NCBI GenBank assembly: GCA_028274465.1
Contig: CM051458.1
Coordinates: forward strand, 11,237,566-11,301,565
Length of the DNA stretch: 64,000 nt
Reading direction: 5' to 3'
Origin: Plantago ovata
Taxonomy: Eukaryota > Streptophyta > Magnoliopsida > Lamiales > Plantaginaceae
Positions 44,999-57,576 of this stretch are shown here, one piece after another. The notes under the pieces are model-generated. The model searched no databases and had not been told where the DNA came from. It was given only the letters and a program-made list of their open reading frames with translations. Position numbers and translations under genes: made by a program. The first letter of the stretch is position 1, and every line of letters starts with the position of its first letter.

Positions 44999-46830
44999 AT
45001 GCCGAGGCAAAAGAAACCGGGGAAGCTGTTGGCGGCCAGCAGCCGTAGCTACGCCGAGTCAGACTCGCCATTCCCCACCCCTAGTAGTCAGCCGGAGTCG
45101 GGGGAGGGGGGACCTCGGCGACTCATGTCAGTGAGACCCAGTCCCTTGGCCCCCGTTCTAGCAGCAGTGCAGGGTCTACTTGTCGAGACGTGTTTGCTAA
45201 CCTGCCGGATGATGGGTACAGGGGGGAGGTGTACAGGGCGGGTGAGCGGGTGAATGGCAAGCTCGTCGTCTGGCCCATGCCTGGGCATGTGTAAGTTATT
45301 TAGTTGGATTAATTTGTGTGTTTGGTATTGTATGTTTTATTTAGTTGGATTAATTTGTGTATGTTATTGCAACAGGATGATGCCGAGGGAGGCTGCAAAG
45401 TTCATCAGCAAAGAATCCACGAAGAAAGTGGATCTCCCACCACTTGGAGCCCAGTGGCATACTTTCACTCCGGAGCGGAAGGCGGAGATTTGGAATGCTA
45501 TGGAGGTTAGTAATCTTTCTTCTTCTCTTATGGTTTAATCTTTCTTTACTTGGGTGATATGTTAGTCACCATGTGTTAGTTGAAATAGGACAATGTGCAA
45601 TTGTTTGGGTGATATGTTAGTCACCGTGTGTTAGTTGAAATAGGACAATGTGCAATTGTTTGGGTGATATGTTAGTCACCGTGTGTTAGTTGAAAATAGG
45701 ACAATGTGCAATTGTTTGGGTGATATGTTAGTCACCGTGTCATATATATGTTAGTCTGAATTTTGTATACTTTCTGAAATGTAGGAGAAGTTCTTCCTCC
45801 CAAACAAGTTCAAGTCGGATCTGTGGTATGCCTTCGAACATGAAGGCTCCGAAGCCTTCCGGAAGAAGGTCGCCAAGATCAAGGCATCGGGGAAGAAGCC
45901 GGGGTGGATTGGGAAGGAGGAGTGGCCCCTGTGGAAGCAGTATTGGGCGGAGAACCTTCAAGCCCAGAAGTTGTCGGACCAGAACAGAGAGAACCGGGCC
46001 CATAATCCACCGGATGGGACAGGCTCGGTGAAGCATCGGCTGGGTTCGAAATCCTAGTTGGCGCGCCACATGGACGCGGTAAGTCACGTACTTTGTTATA
46101 GTTTCTTTTTCTTTCTTAAGTCTTATTTCAATTCAATCATTACTTTATTAATTTATATATATATTTGATGAAGATATCGGAGGGGAGGGAGCAGACCATG
46201 TGGGATCACTTCTGTGAGGCTCACGGGGAGCTGGATAAGGATGGCAAGATGACCTTCCAGTCTGATAGGGCCAAAACAATCGCGGTATGTTTTATGTTTT
46301 TTCGATTCCTGAGCTTCTTGTTGAATATTTGATTCTTCGATGAATAACGTACTAATTAAATCGTTAATTGTTTGTTTGAATTTTCAGGCGGAGTTCCTGG
46401 CCAGGACTGAGAACCTTGATCTCACGGTCGAGGAAGAGAACACCATCTATCTCGAGATCGTGAGTCTCGATGATAAGGGGCGTGTCTTCGGCATGGGCAA
46501 CCTCTCGCAGGCGATAGCGGAGACGGTGAACCAGGGTGGCTCCTCCTCCAAGCGCCGAAGGGGAGAAGCCGATGTGCCTCCCGAGTTCCTCCAGGAGCAG
46601 CAGCAGCTGAAGGCGACTGTCCAGGAGCATGCTCGATTGAGGGCAGAGCAGACGAGGATGGGGCATGGATTCAAGAGATCCATCGAGTGGATCATGGCAC
46701 AGTATGCCCCCCCCGGTGGAGCGCCACCTCCCGACTTCTTCATGTTCGATGATGCCGATGCCCCCCCTAATGCCCCCCCAGATGCCGATGCCCCCCTAAT
46801 GCCCCCCAAGGATCTCAGCAGTAGTACTCT
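44999..46830 (+). pseudogene. TNP1-like CACTA protein (Transposase_24 type), in-frame stop
   Basis: Exons at about 44999-45290, 45376-45505, 45785-46078, 46174-46284 and 46388-46830, all GT/AG with matching phase. It starts MPRQKKPGKLLAASSRSYAE. Exon 1 needs a frame change near 45180 to reach FANLPDDGYRGEVYRAGERV. Exon 2 holds EAAKFISKESTKKVDLPPLG and exon 3 EKFFLPNKFKSDLWYAFEHE plus KEEWPLWKQYWAENLQ. The last exon gives LTVEEENTIYLEIV, coiled coil and a P/D-rich end. A TAG at 46055-46057 truncates it, and a C-run length change near 46795 loses the stop. It is the counterpart of the CACTA 1 gene. Confidence 0.8.
45551..45740. repeat. Tandem palindromic GGTGATATGTTAGTCACC repeats in an intron (CACTA 2)
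   Basis: Four copies of GGTGATATGTTAGTCACC about 55-57 bp apart, separated by near-identical spacers (GTGTGTTAGTTGAAATAGGA and following), fill the intron between the second and third exons of the TNP1-like gene. Confidence 0.9.
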
Positions 46831-46887
46831 TTTTTTATTTTTCGAACAATTTTTTTCTATTTCGAACAATTTTTTTCACGTTCCTTT

Positions 46888-48964
46888 TGATAGTGTATAT
46901 GTCCTAGAGACAGTCCTTACTAAGGGCATAGTGCCCTTATAGAGGGCATATATGTACTATTACACAGGTCAACGTAATATCATATATGTTTGTTGCTTTT
47001 ACTATTGAGTATCGCTTTCATATTTATATTACACCAGACATGCAGCATGTCATATCTCTATTACTGTTTGTATTGATATTAAACATGTCCCCTCAGACAG
47101 ATGACCGATCACACAGATAGTGGGAGCTATGTGAGTTATCATCTATCCCAAACTCTCCCTAGTCGAGGTTCATCTCGGATGTAGGGGTCTGAATGAACCA
47201 GACGAGACTAGTATGCGTGGAGGTTATACTTGTTGGAGCAAGTGTGAGCCGATCCCACGGCCACGGAACGGATTGTTGGACAATCGAGAAACGTTGCCAT
47301 AACTGCGCATAGTTGTTCGAAGAAGGATTATCGAACAATGGAAGTACCCACCGGACACTCCCATTGATGTATACTCTACACCGAAGTGTCTATGGGAACC
47401 GGTAAGTTGTCGAAGTGATGCCAGTCGTCCTTTGTACTTACAGGACTTTATCATCATATTTGTTGCCCCATATCCTTGGTGGACCCGTCGATGTCAGCTT
47501 TGAATAAGCAGCTGACCTAAGACACGATCCAGGATTATGGCTACATACAAATGGGGATGATAAGTGATTCTGTGAAGGATTCATCTCTCAAGTGTAGCAC
47601 AGGAGAGTACTGCTCATAGTCTGCATAGTTGTGTTGGTAAAGTCACTGGCCAGTGCAAATGATATATTATGATGGTCATAAGTATATCTTAACCAAGCAA
47701 CTCCCTGAGACGCCCGTGGATGTATTATTGGGATAGACACTTCATCGATCCTAGATACATTCGAGCAAGTCAGATGAAGGGACGTTACCATCGCCGCGTT
47801 GAGCGCAACAGGCTTCACAACGAAAGGGTTAGCTTTGAGAAACCTCTCAAACGTACTCATGTATTAATATTGCAAATGGAACCGTCTAGGAATTCCATGT
47901 TGCCTAGTCTAGGACTTGCTTAATACGATGAGGCCCTATGGGTCACACTATGTGGTGATTCAGCCTATCAGAATATCCTTGAAGATGGAGTCGCAATTAA
48001 TTTGGAATTAATTGTGATTGATGGATTATAATTGATTTGGAATTAATTATAATATTTGGTGGCTCGATTAATGATTTGGAATTATTAATTGAATTGGCTA
48101 ATTAATTGTATTTTATGTAAATGTAATTAAAGATTATATTTTGGAAATATAATAGAGGTTTGATTTGAAAGGATATGTTAATTTAGAATTAACATATGCA
48201 CATGGCAAAATCTACTTGGAGTTTGAATTGCCTTAGAACTATAAGTGGGTCCCAAAATTGGGACCCACCTCCCGTAGGACTGGGTGCGCGCGCGCGCATA
48301 GATAAGATGGAGGAAGGAGTTCGACTCCTTCCTCTATTAGAAGTCCAAGGGATAAGTTAGATTTTCCTGATTGAATTTTAATTTGATTGGGAATGAACCT
48401 AGACTTGATATTGGTTTCCTTGTGCGATAAGAATTAGATTCTTATTCCTTTACGAAGTCTAATTGCTTATGCTTTAGGCTTCTATTGACTACTATATATA
48501 GTAGACTATTAGAGAGCTTTGGATACAGTTTCACACACAGTTATTCTACCCAGTTTTCTTAGAGAAAACAAAAGCTCTCCCCTCCTCTCTAAAGCCACAC
48601 GCGCGCGCCACCTCTGCCGGAGGAATCGCCGCCCCGTCTTCTTGGTCACACAAAGAATATCCTAGCATTCTTCCGATAGGCTGTTCATCCGTGGATACCA
48701 AGGTTGAGGTTCAAGGAGCTGGAAACTAACTCTTATTGTCTTTAAGATAATCAGAGTATTGCAGATATCTTCGACTTCGACGAAGGAGAAGATACACCGG
48801 ATTATTACGAAGACTTGGAAGCTGCTTTGGAAGTAAGGTTAGTCTTCTAGTTGACGTGTTTATATATATACGACATATACATAATCAATTAACCTCTATG
48901 TTAAGAATTTTTTTTGAAATTCCGCTGCGTACCCTAGGGGTAACTCTGACCATATTTTCTTACA
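46888..48964 (+). mobile_element. Copia solo LTR in CACTA 2
   Basis: 2,077 bp beginning TGATAGTGTATATGTCC and ending TTCTTACA, same family as 8694-10776, flanked by a perfect 5-bp duplication CCTTT (46883-46887 and 48965-48969). A single LTR with target duplication indicates loss of the internal part by LTR-LTR recombination. It shares variants with the copy at 60394 (for example AGAGGGCATATATG) against the full-length copy. Confidence 0.95.
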
Positions 48965-49075
48965 CCTTTGCTTAGGACAATTAGTACTTTCATTTTATTA
49001 ATGCTTAGAACATATTTTTTTTTTGTATATAATGTTTAGTTACGAAAGTATTTACGTATTTGCGGTGTACAACTA

Positions 49076-49106
<31 letters not shown>

Positions 49107-49607
49107 AAAAATATATATATTCCAAACCAATTAGTGACGGATTAAACCATCCGTCGCCAACTCTCGTCTGCCCAGCACCTGACACGTGTTCCAGCAATAT
49201 AGCGACGGATAATTTCATCCGTCGCCATATTGTAGGGACGGATCAATAATCCATCTCAACTTTGGTCAACGATGAAGTTTGCGATGGATCGTCTAATCCG
49301 TCGCTAAAAACAGCGACGGATTACATTATCCGTCGCTTAATTCATTAGCGACGCCACTTTTCGCGACATCCTATTTAGCGACCGGCTTTCCGTCGCTAAT
49401 GGCATTTAGCGACGGATCGCTCACATATAGCGACGGATACCATCCGTCGCTAAATCCTATTTTTCTTGTAGTGTCCAAAGAATTTAATGGTTATGATGTA
49501 GGCATATAGCTCACATTGTGCTTCATCGCTGCAAATTTATGGAAGTGCTGAAACCTACACAAGTGATCAGAATTCCTAAATCCAGGAATAATCAGTGGAT
49601 AGATGAT

Positions 49608-49706
49608 TTTTTTTTAACACCAAAAAATTTATTAATAATAGAGCACAAGAGATGCTCGGATTAGTTACAATGAAGTTCAAAACCGGAACAAACCGGGGCG
49701 TCTAAC
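49608..49706 (-). mobile_element. 5'-truncated LINE 3' end with 15-bp TSD
   Basis: A T run and TTAACACCAAAAAATTTATT begin the copy (plus strand). It ends at CGGGGCGTCTAAC. AGGAATAATCAGTGG occurs at 49584-49598 and 49707-49721 as target duplication (with an imperfect continuation). It lies just downstream of the gulonolactone oxidase stop codon. Confidence 0.7.
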
Positions 49707-49772
49707 AGGAATAATCAGTGGCCGGATAGATGATGATGGTGATGATTGCTAGATAGATGATGATCGGGGCGT

Positions 49773-52700
49773 CTAAGTAAGTAGAGATGTTGCAATGTTT
49801 CCAGACATATTATCCTTAGTTTTAGCACAGACTCTTGCTTCTTTATAAACTTTACCCTGCTGACAAAAATATCCCTTCTTCGGGGCACAATGAGCATCTT
49901 CGGAACAAATGCACAGTCCTTCCAGGGCACATCCATCCTTAACTATGCTCAATCCATCTTTCAGTCCAAGGATTTTATCCGTCCAGTCACTTGAAAACAA
50001 CCCCATCGGATCATACGTTTGTTTGACCTTGAGAAATTCATTCACATTTTTGTACTTTTTAATCACCCCTTGGAACGCCACGTTCCTATTCTTCCCCCAG
50101 TGTGGTAATGCATTGTACTTGAAGATTGCCATTTGCTCAATTTCTTCCAGGATGTCCTCAAAAAGCCGAGGGGCCAAAGGGTCTTTGCTCCTGTAGTAGG
50201 TAATGTCAAAATCTAATGCATCCTCTTGTTTCCCCAGGTAAGCACTTGAAGCTGTGACATATCGCATTAGGATCCCATTGTATGAGTCCAAGACACACAG
50301 GGACTTTGGCTCCAGGGCAACGAGTTGTTGCACGTCTTGGATGAAATTCTTGACTTGAGACAACGCCACACTAAACGTCGTTTGGTGATAGAACAGGCCC
50401 TTCACACGTGAGTCCCACGGACACGCTGTGATCAGTGCATCCTCACGGCTGTCCAAACATGACCCTGATGCTTGTACGCGATTGTTATATCCAACTACAG
50501 GGTATCCCGTGTATAAAACTCCTGATGTTTTACACATATTTATAAAACAATTAGTTGTATGTTTAAACAAATTAAGCAGGTATACTGGCAAGTAGCAAAT
50601 TGGATTTAGATTTTAGATACCATTATTAGTGAGTCCAAAGGCAAGTGATCTCAACACAGATGTAATAAGCCTACTAGTGGCGCATTTTCCATTCGCGTCA
50701 CTTAAAGCTTCTTGAGCTTCCTCTGTTAAACAAACGAACATTTGCAAAATTACATTAAATTGCTTAGAAAGGAAATGCGGATAGATATATATAGCTTGTT
50801 TATAGCCACGAACCGGTGGTTCTTATAGTCGAAAGCACAAGTGATGCAGTAGAGCGAAATCCAGGAGCATCAAGGAGACCATTGCCTGATGTATTGGATG
50901 AGACCCTGTCATCAACACGGTAAAGAACCAGTTTTTGGCTCGGATACCATGTAAAATCGGAAAACTCGTGTTCCCTTCCGAAGGTCACAGCTTGGTCCCC
51001 AAAGTCCGAATCATTTTTTGATGTGTATGTGATTGAGCGCTTAAATATTGGCTGCAATTTTAGTGTCACCTACAATGCCACAAGCAGCTAAGTATCTTTC
51101 AATTTTCATCTTATTATAACTTGCAAAGGTCAGTAACAATCCATAGTAGGTAGCTCTTTCGTGTATCAATTGATTATTCTATACTCCTCCTCCCGCTGTC
51201 CGGATCAAATGTCGTGTCACATATCCCATTTATAATTTTTCGAGTCCTATCTTAGGTGGCTCGGAGTAATCAAGATCATGCCAAAATTTTGCGCACTAGC
51301 AGTTTTGAAAGTTAATGCAGGGTAGTACGGTCATGCAAATTATCGTCGATATATATTCTGGTGAGTATTAGTTGGGTCATCCAAATCAAGTCATCACACA
51401 CATGCATGTAGAACAATGTAGAACATTTTGTTAAACTTTTCTCTAATTCTGATCGTGTATTTATATTGAGTTAAGTAATTACATTAATGCTCCTTTAAAT
51501 TGCATTCACTTCCGAAAATGGAATGTGCATTTGTTTATATTTCTTAAATATCACCAAACTATATATATCCTATCTTATACATGTGTGTACACTACAAATT
51601 TTGTTACAGGTTCTACGGTCATACAAGTAATCGAATATTCTACATCACTTTATAACTCCACATCTATACCAACAACCAATTCTAAACCACTTTATGGTCC
51701 CGTTAGGGATCGAATCATGTACCTCTCCTCACCCGCTCCAGTTACAATACCACTGAACCACCTAAATTATGGCTTCCAAAGCATTTCATGGATCAATTTA
51801 ACATATGAGGTTAGGTTAAATATTTGATGAATTGGGGCTTCGTTTTTTCAATTTCTTTCTGAACTTTATTTCTAAGCCTTCAATCTTCTATATATCGTTT
51901 CTTCTATTAAACTCTCACCATCATATAGAATACAAAAATGCATTATTCAATTGATAGAAATCCCAATCAAGATAAAAAGGTTGACTAAGCGTAAATGAAC
52001 AAAAAAATAACCTAACTTTTAAGCTTTAATGCAAATGCGATCAGATATCCTTTTATCAAAAAACAATTAATTAATTAATGTACCTCCGATATGACACCAA
52101 GAACTCCAAGTGAAACTTTTGCTGCATCAAGCTCCGGATTTCCGACCTCCAGTGTCCTCACTTTCGCATAACCCTCGCCGGGTCCGGCAGGTGACACGAT
52201 ACGCAACCGGACCACGTAATCGTGCACCTGACTCCCTACGCCCCACAATGAGCTCCCATGTGCACCCGTTCCCAACATCCCGCCAACCGTCACACCCCAC
52301 CAATACGGGGCATAAGGGAGAGCCATATTGGCCTTAGCCGCCTCACTAACAAGTTGCTTCAACGTCATACCGCTCTCCACAGTGATAGTCATCGCGGAAG
52401 CATTGACAACCAACGTCCGGTTAAGGTACTTGGTACTTATTATAACACCTTGATCCCCGCCAGGACATACCAATTGTGGTATACTATGTGAGTACCGCGT
52501 AGCTACTTTCATTTTTTGCTTCGCTAGAGTAGCATTCGCCAGGGCTGATATGAGTTCGGCTTCTGTGGTTGGGAAAACGGCTTGTGCTGCACGGCAGATG
52601 CTTCTATCGGGGAATGCACCGTTGGAGTTGGTGATGGTACAATTCGTGTTTTTAGGCGTTCCAACGCACTTTATGGGATCTTCGGGTGGACTGCATTTCA

Positions 52701-52779
52701 CAATGCCTACTGCTATTGAGAAGATTATACAAATTTTGAACATGTCTAGGCAATATTGGAATTGTTTCGGAGCTGTCAT
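49773..52779 (-). CDS. L-gulono-1,4-lactone oxidase-like FAD protein (GULLO), 4 exons
   Basis: Exons 52779-52084, 51069-50814, 50722-50621 and 50521-49773 join in phase with GT/AG borders to 601 codons (600 aa plus stop). A hydrophobic segment at residues 13-29 suggests a signal peptide. Residues about 58-235 are an FAD-binding PCMH domain ([32 protein letters not shown]). The C-terminal ALO domain has HWGK at 492-495, expected for aldonolactone oxidoreductases; many Cys follow, as in plant GULLOs. Plant members oxidise L-gulono-1,4-lactone towards ascorbate, often weakly, and may be extracellular. No lesion was seen. The family member cannot be named by eye. Confidence 0.94.
51070..52083 (-). 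other. Long first intron of the GULLO gene
   Basis: AT-rich intron of about 1 kb with GT/AG borders. At about 51182-51260 (TACTCCTCCTCCCGCTGTCC) it contains one end of a Stowaway-like MITE without a clear partner. Nothing else is recognised. Confidence 0.7.
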
Positions 52780-52841
52780 TATATTGTTGTGGTTTTGGGA
52801 AAGAGGAGTTGCTAGAGATTTTTGGTTGTTGGTTTACATGG

Positions 52842-52850
52842 ATTTATATA
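52842..52850 (-). promoter_or_regulatory. TATA box of the GULLO gene
   Basis: TATATAAAT on the minus strand about 65 bp upstream of the chosen ATG (52777-52779). The short distance makes that first Met, rather than the one at residue 13, the likely start. Confidence 0.65.
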
Positions 52851-53054
52851 CGAGTGGCTTTAAAGGATGTTAGTTTTGCTTTCAAGTTAAGAACTTGTAC
52901 TTCTATGGATCCTCTAGCTCCACCCCTTTGTTTCCTAATTAATAACCTAAAGGGAAATTTGTACAACCTCCCCCTGTCCCCTGACTTTATATGTACGTAC
53001 ATAATTTCACTTAAGCCATACATAAACCATACCACCGTTAAAAATGTATACGTG

Positions 53055-54240
53055 CAGCGACTGTGAATTTATATGTCCTAGAGGCAATCATATGTCAGTG
53101 TTAGACACACGAGTGATTAACTCTAGGCCAAGTGGGAGATTGCTATTATATATGTCCTAGCTAGAGACAATCATACTTGGGAACATTTAATACTTTATCA
53201 CATTATATATTTATATAGGTTTTACATTCGATGTAAACGATATATTTGCATAGTATTATATTGTCTGATATTATATGTGCTAATATTTCCATGAGCATAT
53301 TGTAGTTGTAAAGTGCATGAGAACTTGAGAAACGTAGCATAGCTCATAAACTGGCCCCGACTAATGATTATCAAGAAAGGGATATCGATAATATACGGTA
53401 AGTCGGTATGTGGTCTGCATCACGTCCTTATAGGATATAGTCGATCTCACGGCTATAAAGTATTGGACTTGTGATGAACACATAGTTACTCTTGGAGGAG
53501 TATTGGTATACCCACCGAGAAACCGTTTGGTAGATTCTATTTCTGTGTCTACGGGATTATCGTTTTGTAGGGTGATGAAGTAGTCCTTCGACTTGAGGTC
53601 AATACACATCTCATATGTGCAGTGATGGGTTTTGACCATGACCAACGCTTGCACTCCATATGGGGTAGATACAGCGCTAGCATGTGTTGGGCACATCACG
53701 AAATACATGATTGTAGTTAAGCCAAGATAGGATTCATTCCTCAAATAGATATAGAGAAAATACTGTACTTCTCATATATATTTAATTGGATCGTTAGTCA
53801 TTGGCCATTGATGTATACGAAATGGTGTTCGAATATGATCATCAAGGATCAACTAATAAGATTGAGACATAGTGATTAAGTTATTAGAACAAACACAAAA
53901 TTGAGTTCTAGACTTAATCGAGTATTCGCGAATGAAATGACCGTATCATCATGAACGCTACATTTAGGTTAAAGTTTGCATACTCGCAAATGAACCTTGG
54001 TGTTGACATTGTTTGGATTAAGTAGCCTAGGAGTTTTATCCGAATCATAATTTCATTAGTGGTCAACACGGAAGGGCCTATAAGTTACACTTTATGTATC
54101 CAGACTCACGATTAATATATTGGTGTTTGGGATATGAAGTGTAATTTGAATCTTTTGACAAGTTCCCATAAATGATGCATATCGAATCTAGCAGATCGCT
54201 AGGGAATCTGACTCATGATTGGGATCAATTTGTGAAAGCT
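53055..54240 (+). mobile_element. Copia 3' end remnant: polypurine tract plus partial LTR
   Basis: CCAAGTGGGAGAT (about 53129-53141) is followed by TGCTATTATATATGTCCTAG, the start of an LTR resembling but distinct from the family at 8694. Further right, CATAGTTACTCTTGGAGGAG and CTACGGGATTATCGTTTTGT phrases are typical of plant Copia LTRs. No end or partner LTR was found. Decayed. Confidence 0.6.
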
Positions 54241-54480
54241 ATTTTAGGTTATGATCTTGTTGCCTTAGCCTTAGCCTTAGCATGTACAGCGACCAAATTG
54301 AGACTCTGATAAATTACGAATTCTTTTATTTCTAGTTCCAGCAGGGGTGGATCTAGAATTTTTCTAAGTGGGTGCAAATGAAAGCATGTCATATTAATTA
54401 TTATACAAAATAATAAAGAATAATAATTAATTATTAAAAATAGTAAATAAATATTAATATATAATAAAATATTACAAATG

Positions 54481-54620
54481 TTTTTTTTTAATAATCGAAC
54501 CATTACAATTTGACAACTGGCATTACAAAGCTAGTAATAAATTATAAATAATCCCGCACTTGACGAGAATTGAACTTATGACCTCTAGTGTCATGACACC
54601 TCAGTCTAACCAATTGAGCT
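54481..54620 (-). mobile_element. tRNA-derived SINE with perfect 15-bp TSD
   Basis: On the minus strand the head TAGCTCAATTGGTTAGACTG (A box) and, about 30 bp on, AAGTTCAATTCTC (B box) precede a body and an A tail. AAAATATTACAAATG flanks it perfectly at 54466-54480 and 54621-54635. This is a full-length pol III-derived SINE of about 140 bp. Confidence 0.88.
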
Positions 54621-54749
54621 AAAATATTACAAATGTTGAGTTGGGTAAAAAGAGAGAAGTGGCTAATGCCTTTCCTATTCGCCCAAGCAGGTTAGATTAA
54701 TTAATTGATCAATTAATTAATCAATTGAATAATCGATAAGATCAATTTA

Positions 54750-54905
54750 TTTAAATATTTTTTTTTAGATACTATTATAATTACAATGTTTGGCCTACAA
54801 ATTTGCATCAATAAATTACTAATCAACCTCATTTCAATAATCTCTATACAGAGCAGATAATCACCCATTTTGGGAATCGAACCCGTGACCACTTGGTTAC
54901 GGGGT
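54750..54905 (-). mobile_element. Possible second SINE copy
   Basis: A T run at 54758-54766 followed by TACTATTATAATTACAATG and, near 54870, GGGAATCGAACCCGTGACC (box-B-like on the minus strand) resembles the SINE at 54481. The head is altered and no duplication was found. Confidence 0.4.
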
Positions 54906-55485
54906 GTCTTATTAATGTGTAATCTATTAGATAGAATTATTTAATTGTGTAATACAATTAACAATTAATTAAAACTAAAAGTACACTTGAACGGAATATG
55001 AAGAGAGGAAGCAAATGGGCCTGGGACTTTGAGTGCCCAGATCAATTAGTGTGTGGTGTTGAAGGTCAACACCACAACTAAGTATAACTCCAAAACGTGG
55101 AGTTATTTTTTTTTTTTCTTAACAAACCAAAATATATTTACTTAATCAGAGGAATTACAACTTTCCGGATATGATCGATTGGTCTTAATGACTTGGCTTA
55201 TAGGGAGAGTCAGTTAACTCCGAGTAACCTGTGAGTATTGAATGGAAAGGATCAACACTTTCTGCTTTGGTTAATCTTCTCGATTTTAAGTGAACTTCGT
55301 ACTGTATAACCTCACCTCATAAAGGAAAGCGAGAGTTATACACCACCTTCAATTGAAAGAGAATTCGTAGCATTTTGAATAGATTGACAAGTAGCTTGCA
55401 GAATCGTGGGGCCTAGATATGTGGATACTATAGTAGAGGGTATGAACTTTTATTTTGCATACGAACTATGGTGAGTTTTCTTGTA
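54906..55485. other. Intergenic, nothing firmly recognised
   Basis: AT-rich. A T run at 55090-55101 with ACTTTCCGGATATGATCGAT downstream may be another LINE/SINE tail on the minus strand. Confidence 0.3.
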
Positions 55486-55743
55486 CTTCCTCCGAAATCT
55501 TTAAAGGTTTACACTTTATTTTTGTTAACTTTTCGATGTCCGGTTTCACCTCAAATAAATAATAACTCGTTAAGAAAAAAATAAAAAAATTATATTATAA
55601 AAGTATACTTCTTATATTTGTACGGAGTATAACATAACTTCTAAAATTAATTTTTCGTAATCAATTATGATTAATTTGAGGTCAAACCGGACATAAAAAA
55701 GTCAACAAAAACAAAGTGTAAACCTTTAAGTTTCCGGAGGAAG
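55486..55743. mobile_element. Stowaway-like MITE with about 65-bp inverted repeats
   Basis: Ends CTTCCTCCGAAA and TTTCCGGAGGAAG are inverted. TA flanks at 55484-55485 and 55744-55745. Arms extend through GTTTACACTTT..TTTTGTT and ATGTCCGGTTTCACCTCAAA. Confidence 0.85.
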
Positions 55744-56262
55744 TAACATTTATGTAATCTTGATAAACATTTATTTGTTTATCATGTATTTATTCGTTAT
55801 CAGAACGTCTTGGAAGGAGTAAATTTTTAACTTCCACGGCTTTGAATTTAGGGTTCTTAACTCCATATTCCAACAACAATCCGTGGGTGAATCTCTGTAC
55901 TTCTTCCACCCGCAATCGTCAATAGTTGAATAAAAAATTGTCTTTTGCATTCAGTTTTGTAACTTGTTATAATTAGAACATGAAATGTGCTAAACAAATT
56001 GTTAATTAGTAGAGGTGAAATAGAAGATTTGACTTGTGTGGGGGATTAGGTACGAATTGGGTTATCCAGGTGACACGAACCGACTTTGGTAGATCAATTG
56101 ACGGGCAAATGCCTCGGTAAGAGATTGAGGTAGAGTACGTTTAAAAATTGAAACATATGAATCGATCTTCTTACAGAGCTATTTATAATCTCATTAACTA
56201 GGAAGCGATAAAAAAAGTTTACTAAGTCTCTAAAGAGATTGTGGAAAATACCGGAAAAAGCA
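55744..56262. other. Intergenic, nothing recognised
   Basis: No gene, repeat or RNA was recognised. Confidence 0.35.
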
Positions 56263-57430
56263 GGAAATTTACAGTTTTAGTTTTAGTCTCCTATGTCAAG
56301 GTCCACTTCATTTTTGTCCGTGTAAAATGATGTACGGTCCTCTATGACTACAGACTAGCCATAGAGCGTACTTTTTTTGACGCGTTTTTGGTCCTGACGT
56401 TAGCAACTTTGGTCATCAGAACACACATGGCAACGATTTTATGAATGGAGCTGGAGGATGAATTTGGCCGAAATGGGGCTGATTGGGAGGGAAATTATGC
56501 ATAGAAAAGGCATAGCTACCATCTCTTTCCTTAAAAGCATCTTGAACTCAATGCAGCAGGTAAGAATGTGTCTAACTAGCATTGCAGCAGATTCAATCCA
56601 AGTTTATAATGCTCTGTTTTATCAACGTTAAGAGCAAATACGGCGAATTATTAGAACTATGTTACCAGGCATAACTATGTTTGACACTCCATCTATATAG
56701 CTAGCCTACCCAGAGACTTTTTTTCGTACTCTTGAATTCATATCAGTGCTGCTGTTATTCTACGTTTGTTTTCTGCTCCTTCATACAATTTCACCTCTTT
56801 TTTTAGTCTCACCTTAGTTCTCTTGAACAAATTAATCAATCCATCCATAAGAAAACATACAAAACATTATGTTATGAATAAGTGCTCGCATTTCCCAACA
56901 CTCTATGCTATCACCAAAAGCGATAAAAAGTGTCAAAAGTAGAAATCATGAAAGTGCAAGTGCTCTGTAAAGCTTGTATTGTAAACATAGCTTGATTAAA
57001 CCAACTTATAAATGAGTGAAATCTTGGAGATTTTAAGAAGGGAGAGAGTATTTTGGGGGGAAATGTTAATCCAATTCCCTCCCAGAGATGAGAAGGATGT
57101 GTAAAGTTTGAAACGTCATTAACAAGTTAGAAACTGAATTTGTAAACTGAATTATAGATCTTTTGTCACTCTCCTTCCGGATATGAGAGGTTAGTGAAGT
57201 TCTGTTTTATCAAAAAACAATAGAGCTTGTTGGAGTGTGTGTACGTGTGTTTTGCATGTGACTGGGCATGATTTGGCATGTATAATCTGAGTTGGAGGCG
57301 AATTATATGGTCATGCGGCACTCTGACCGCATTAACGGCAAATTATATGCTGATAGACGACTGAATTCATCATAATTCGGACCAAAATCGAAGTGGACCT
57401 TGATATAGAGGAGCAAAAGTGCAATTTTCC
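56263..57430. mobile_element. MULE-like non-autonomous element with an exon-like segment
   Basis: The left end GGAAATTTACAGTTTTAG..TCTCCTATGTCAAGGTCCAC and the complement of the right end (GGAAAATTGCACTTTTGCTC CTCTATATCAAGGTCCAC) form inverted repeats of about 55 bp. Flanking A-rich 9-mers match imperfectly. Inside, 56447-56562 is an open segment (..EMGLIGREIMHRKGIATISF ..) ending CAG/GTAAGA like an exon with donor. Not identified. Confidence 0.55.
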
Positions 57431-57576
57431 CTGAAAAAAACTAACATGTGGATCAAATTAGTCCACACCCGACTTTGATCCACATGCTAGCTTATTTGGG
57501 TCTTTTTAAATACTAATAATAAATCTTTTTAAAGTTATGTTCCTCGCCTCCTCAGTAAACCGGTTAAAAAATAATA

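Larger units (their letters stand above)
43648..49473. mobile_element. CACTA DNA transposon 2, interrupted by a Copia solo LTR
   Basis: The right end TTTCTTGTAGTG (49473) is canonical. The left end ACGCTACAAGAAATC is a mutated CACTACAAGAAA. TCC on both sides (43645-43647, 49474-49476) is a plausible 3-bp duplication. TAGCGACGGAT arrays lie at 43670-43945 and 49130-49455. It codes a plus-strand TNP1-like gene, no TNP2. Without the 2,077-bp solo LTR and its duplicated CCTTT it is about 3.7 kb, close to CACTA 1 without its insertion. Confidence 0.9.
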
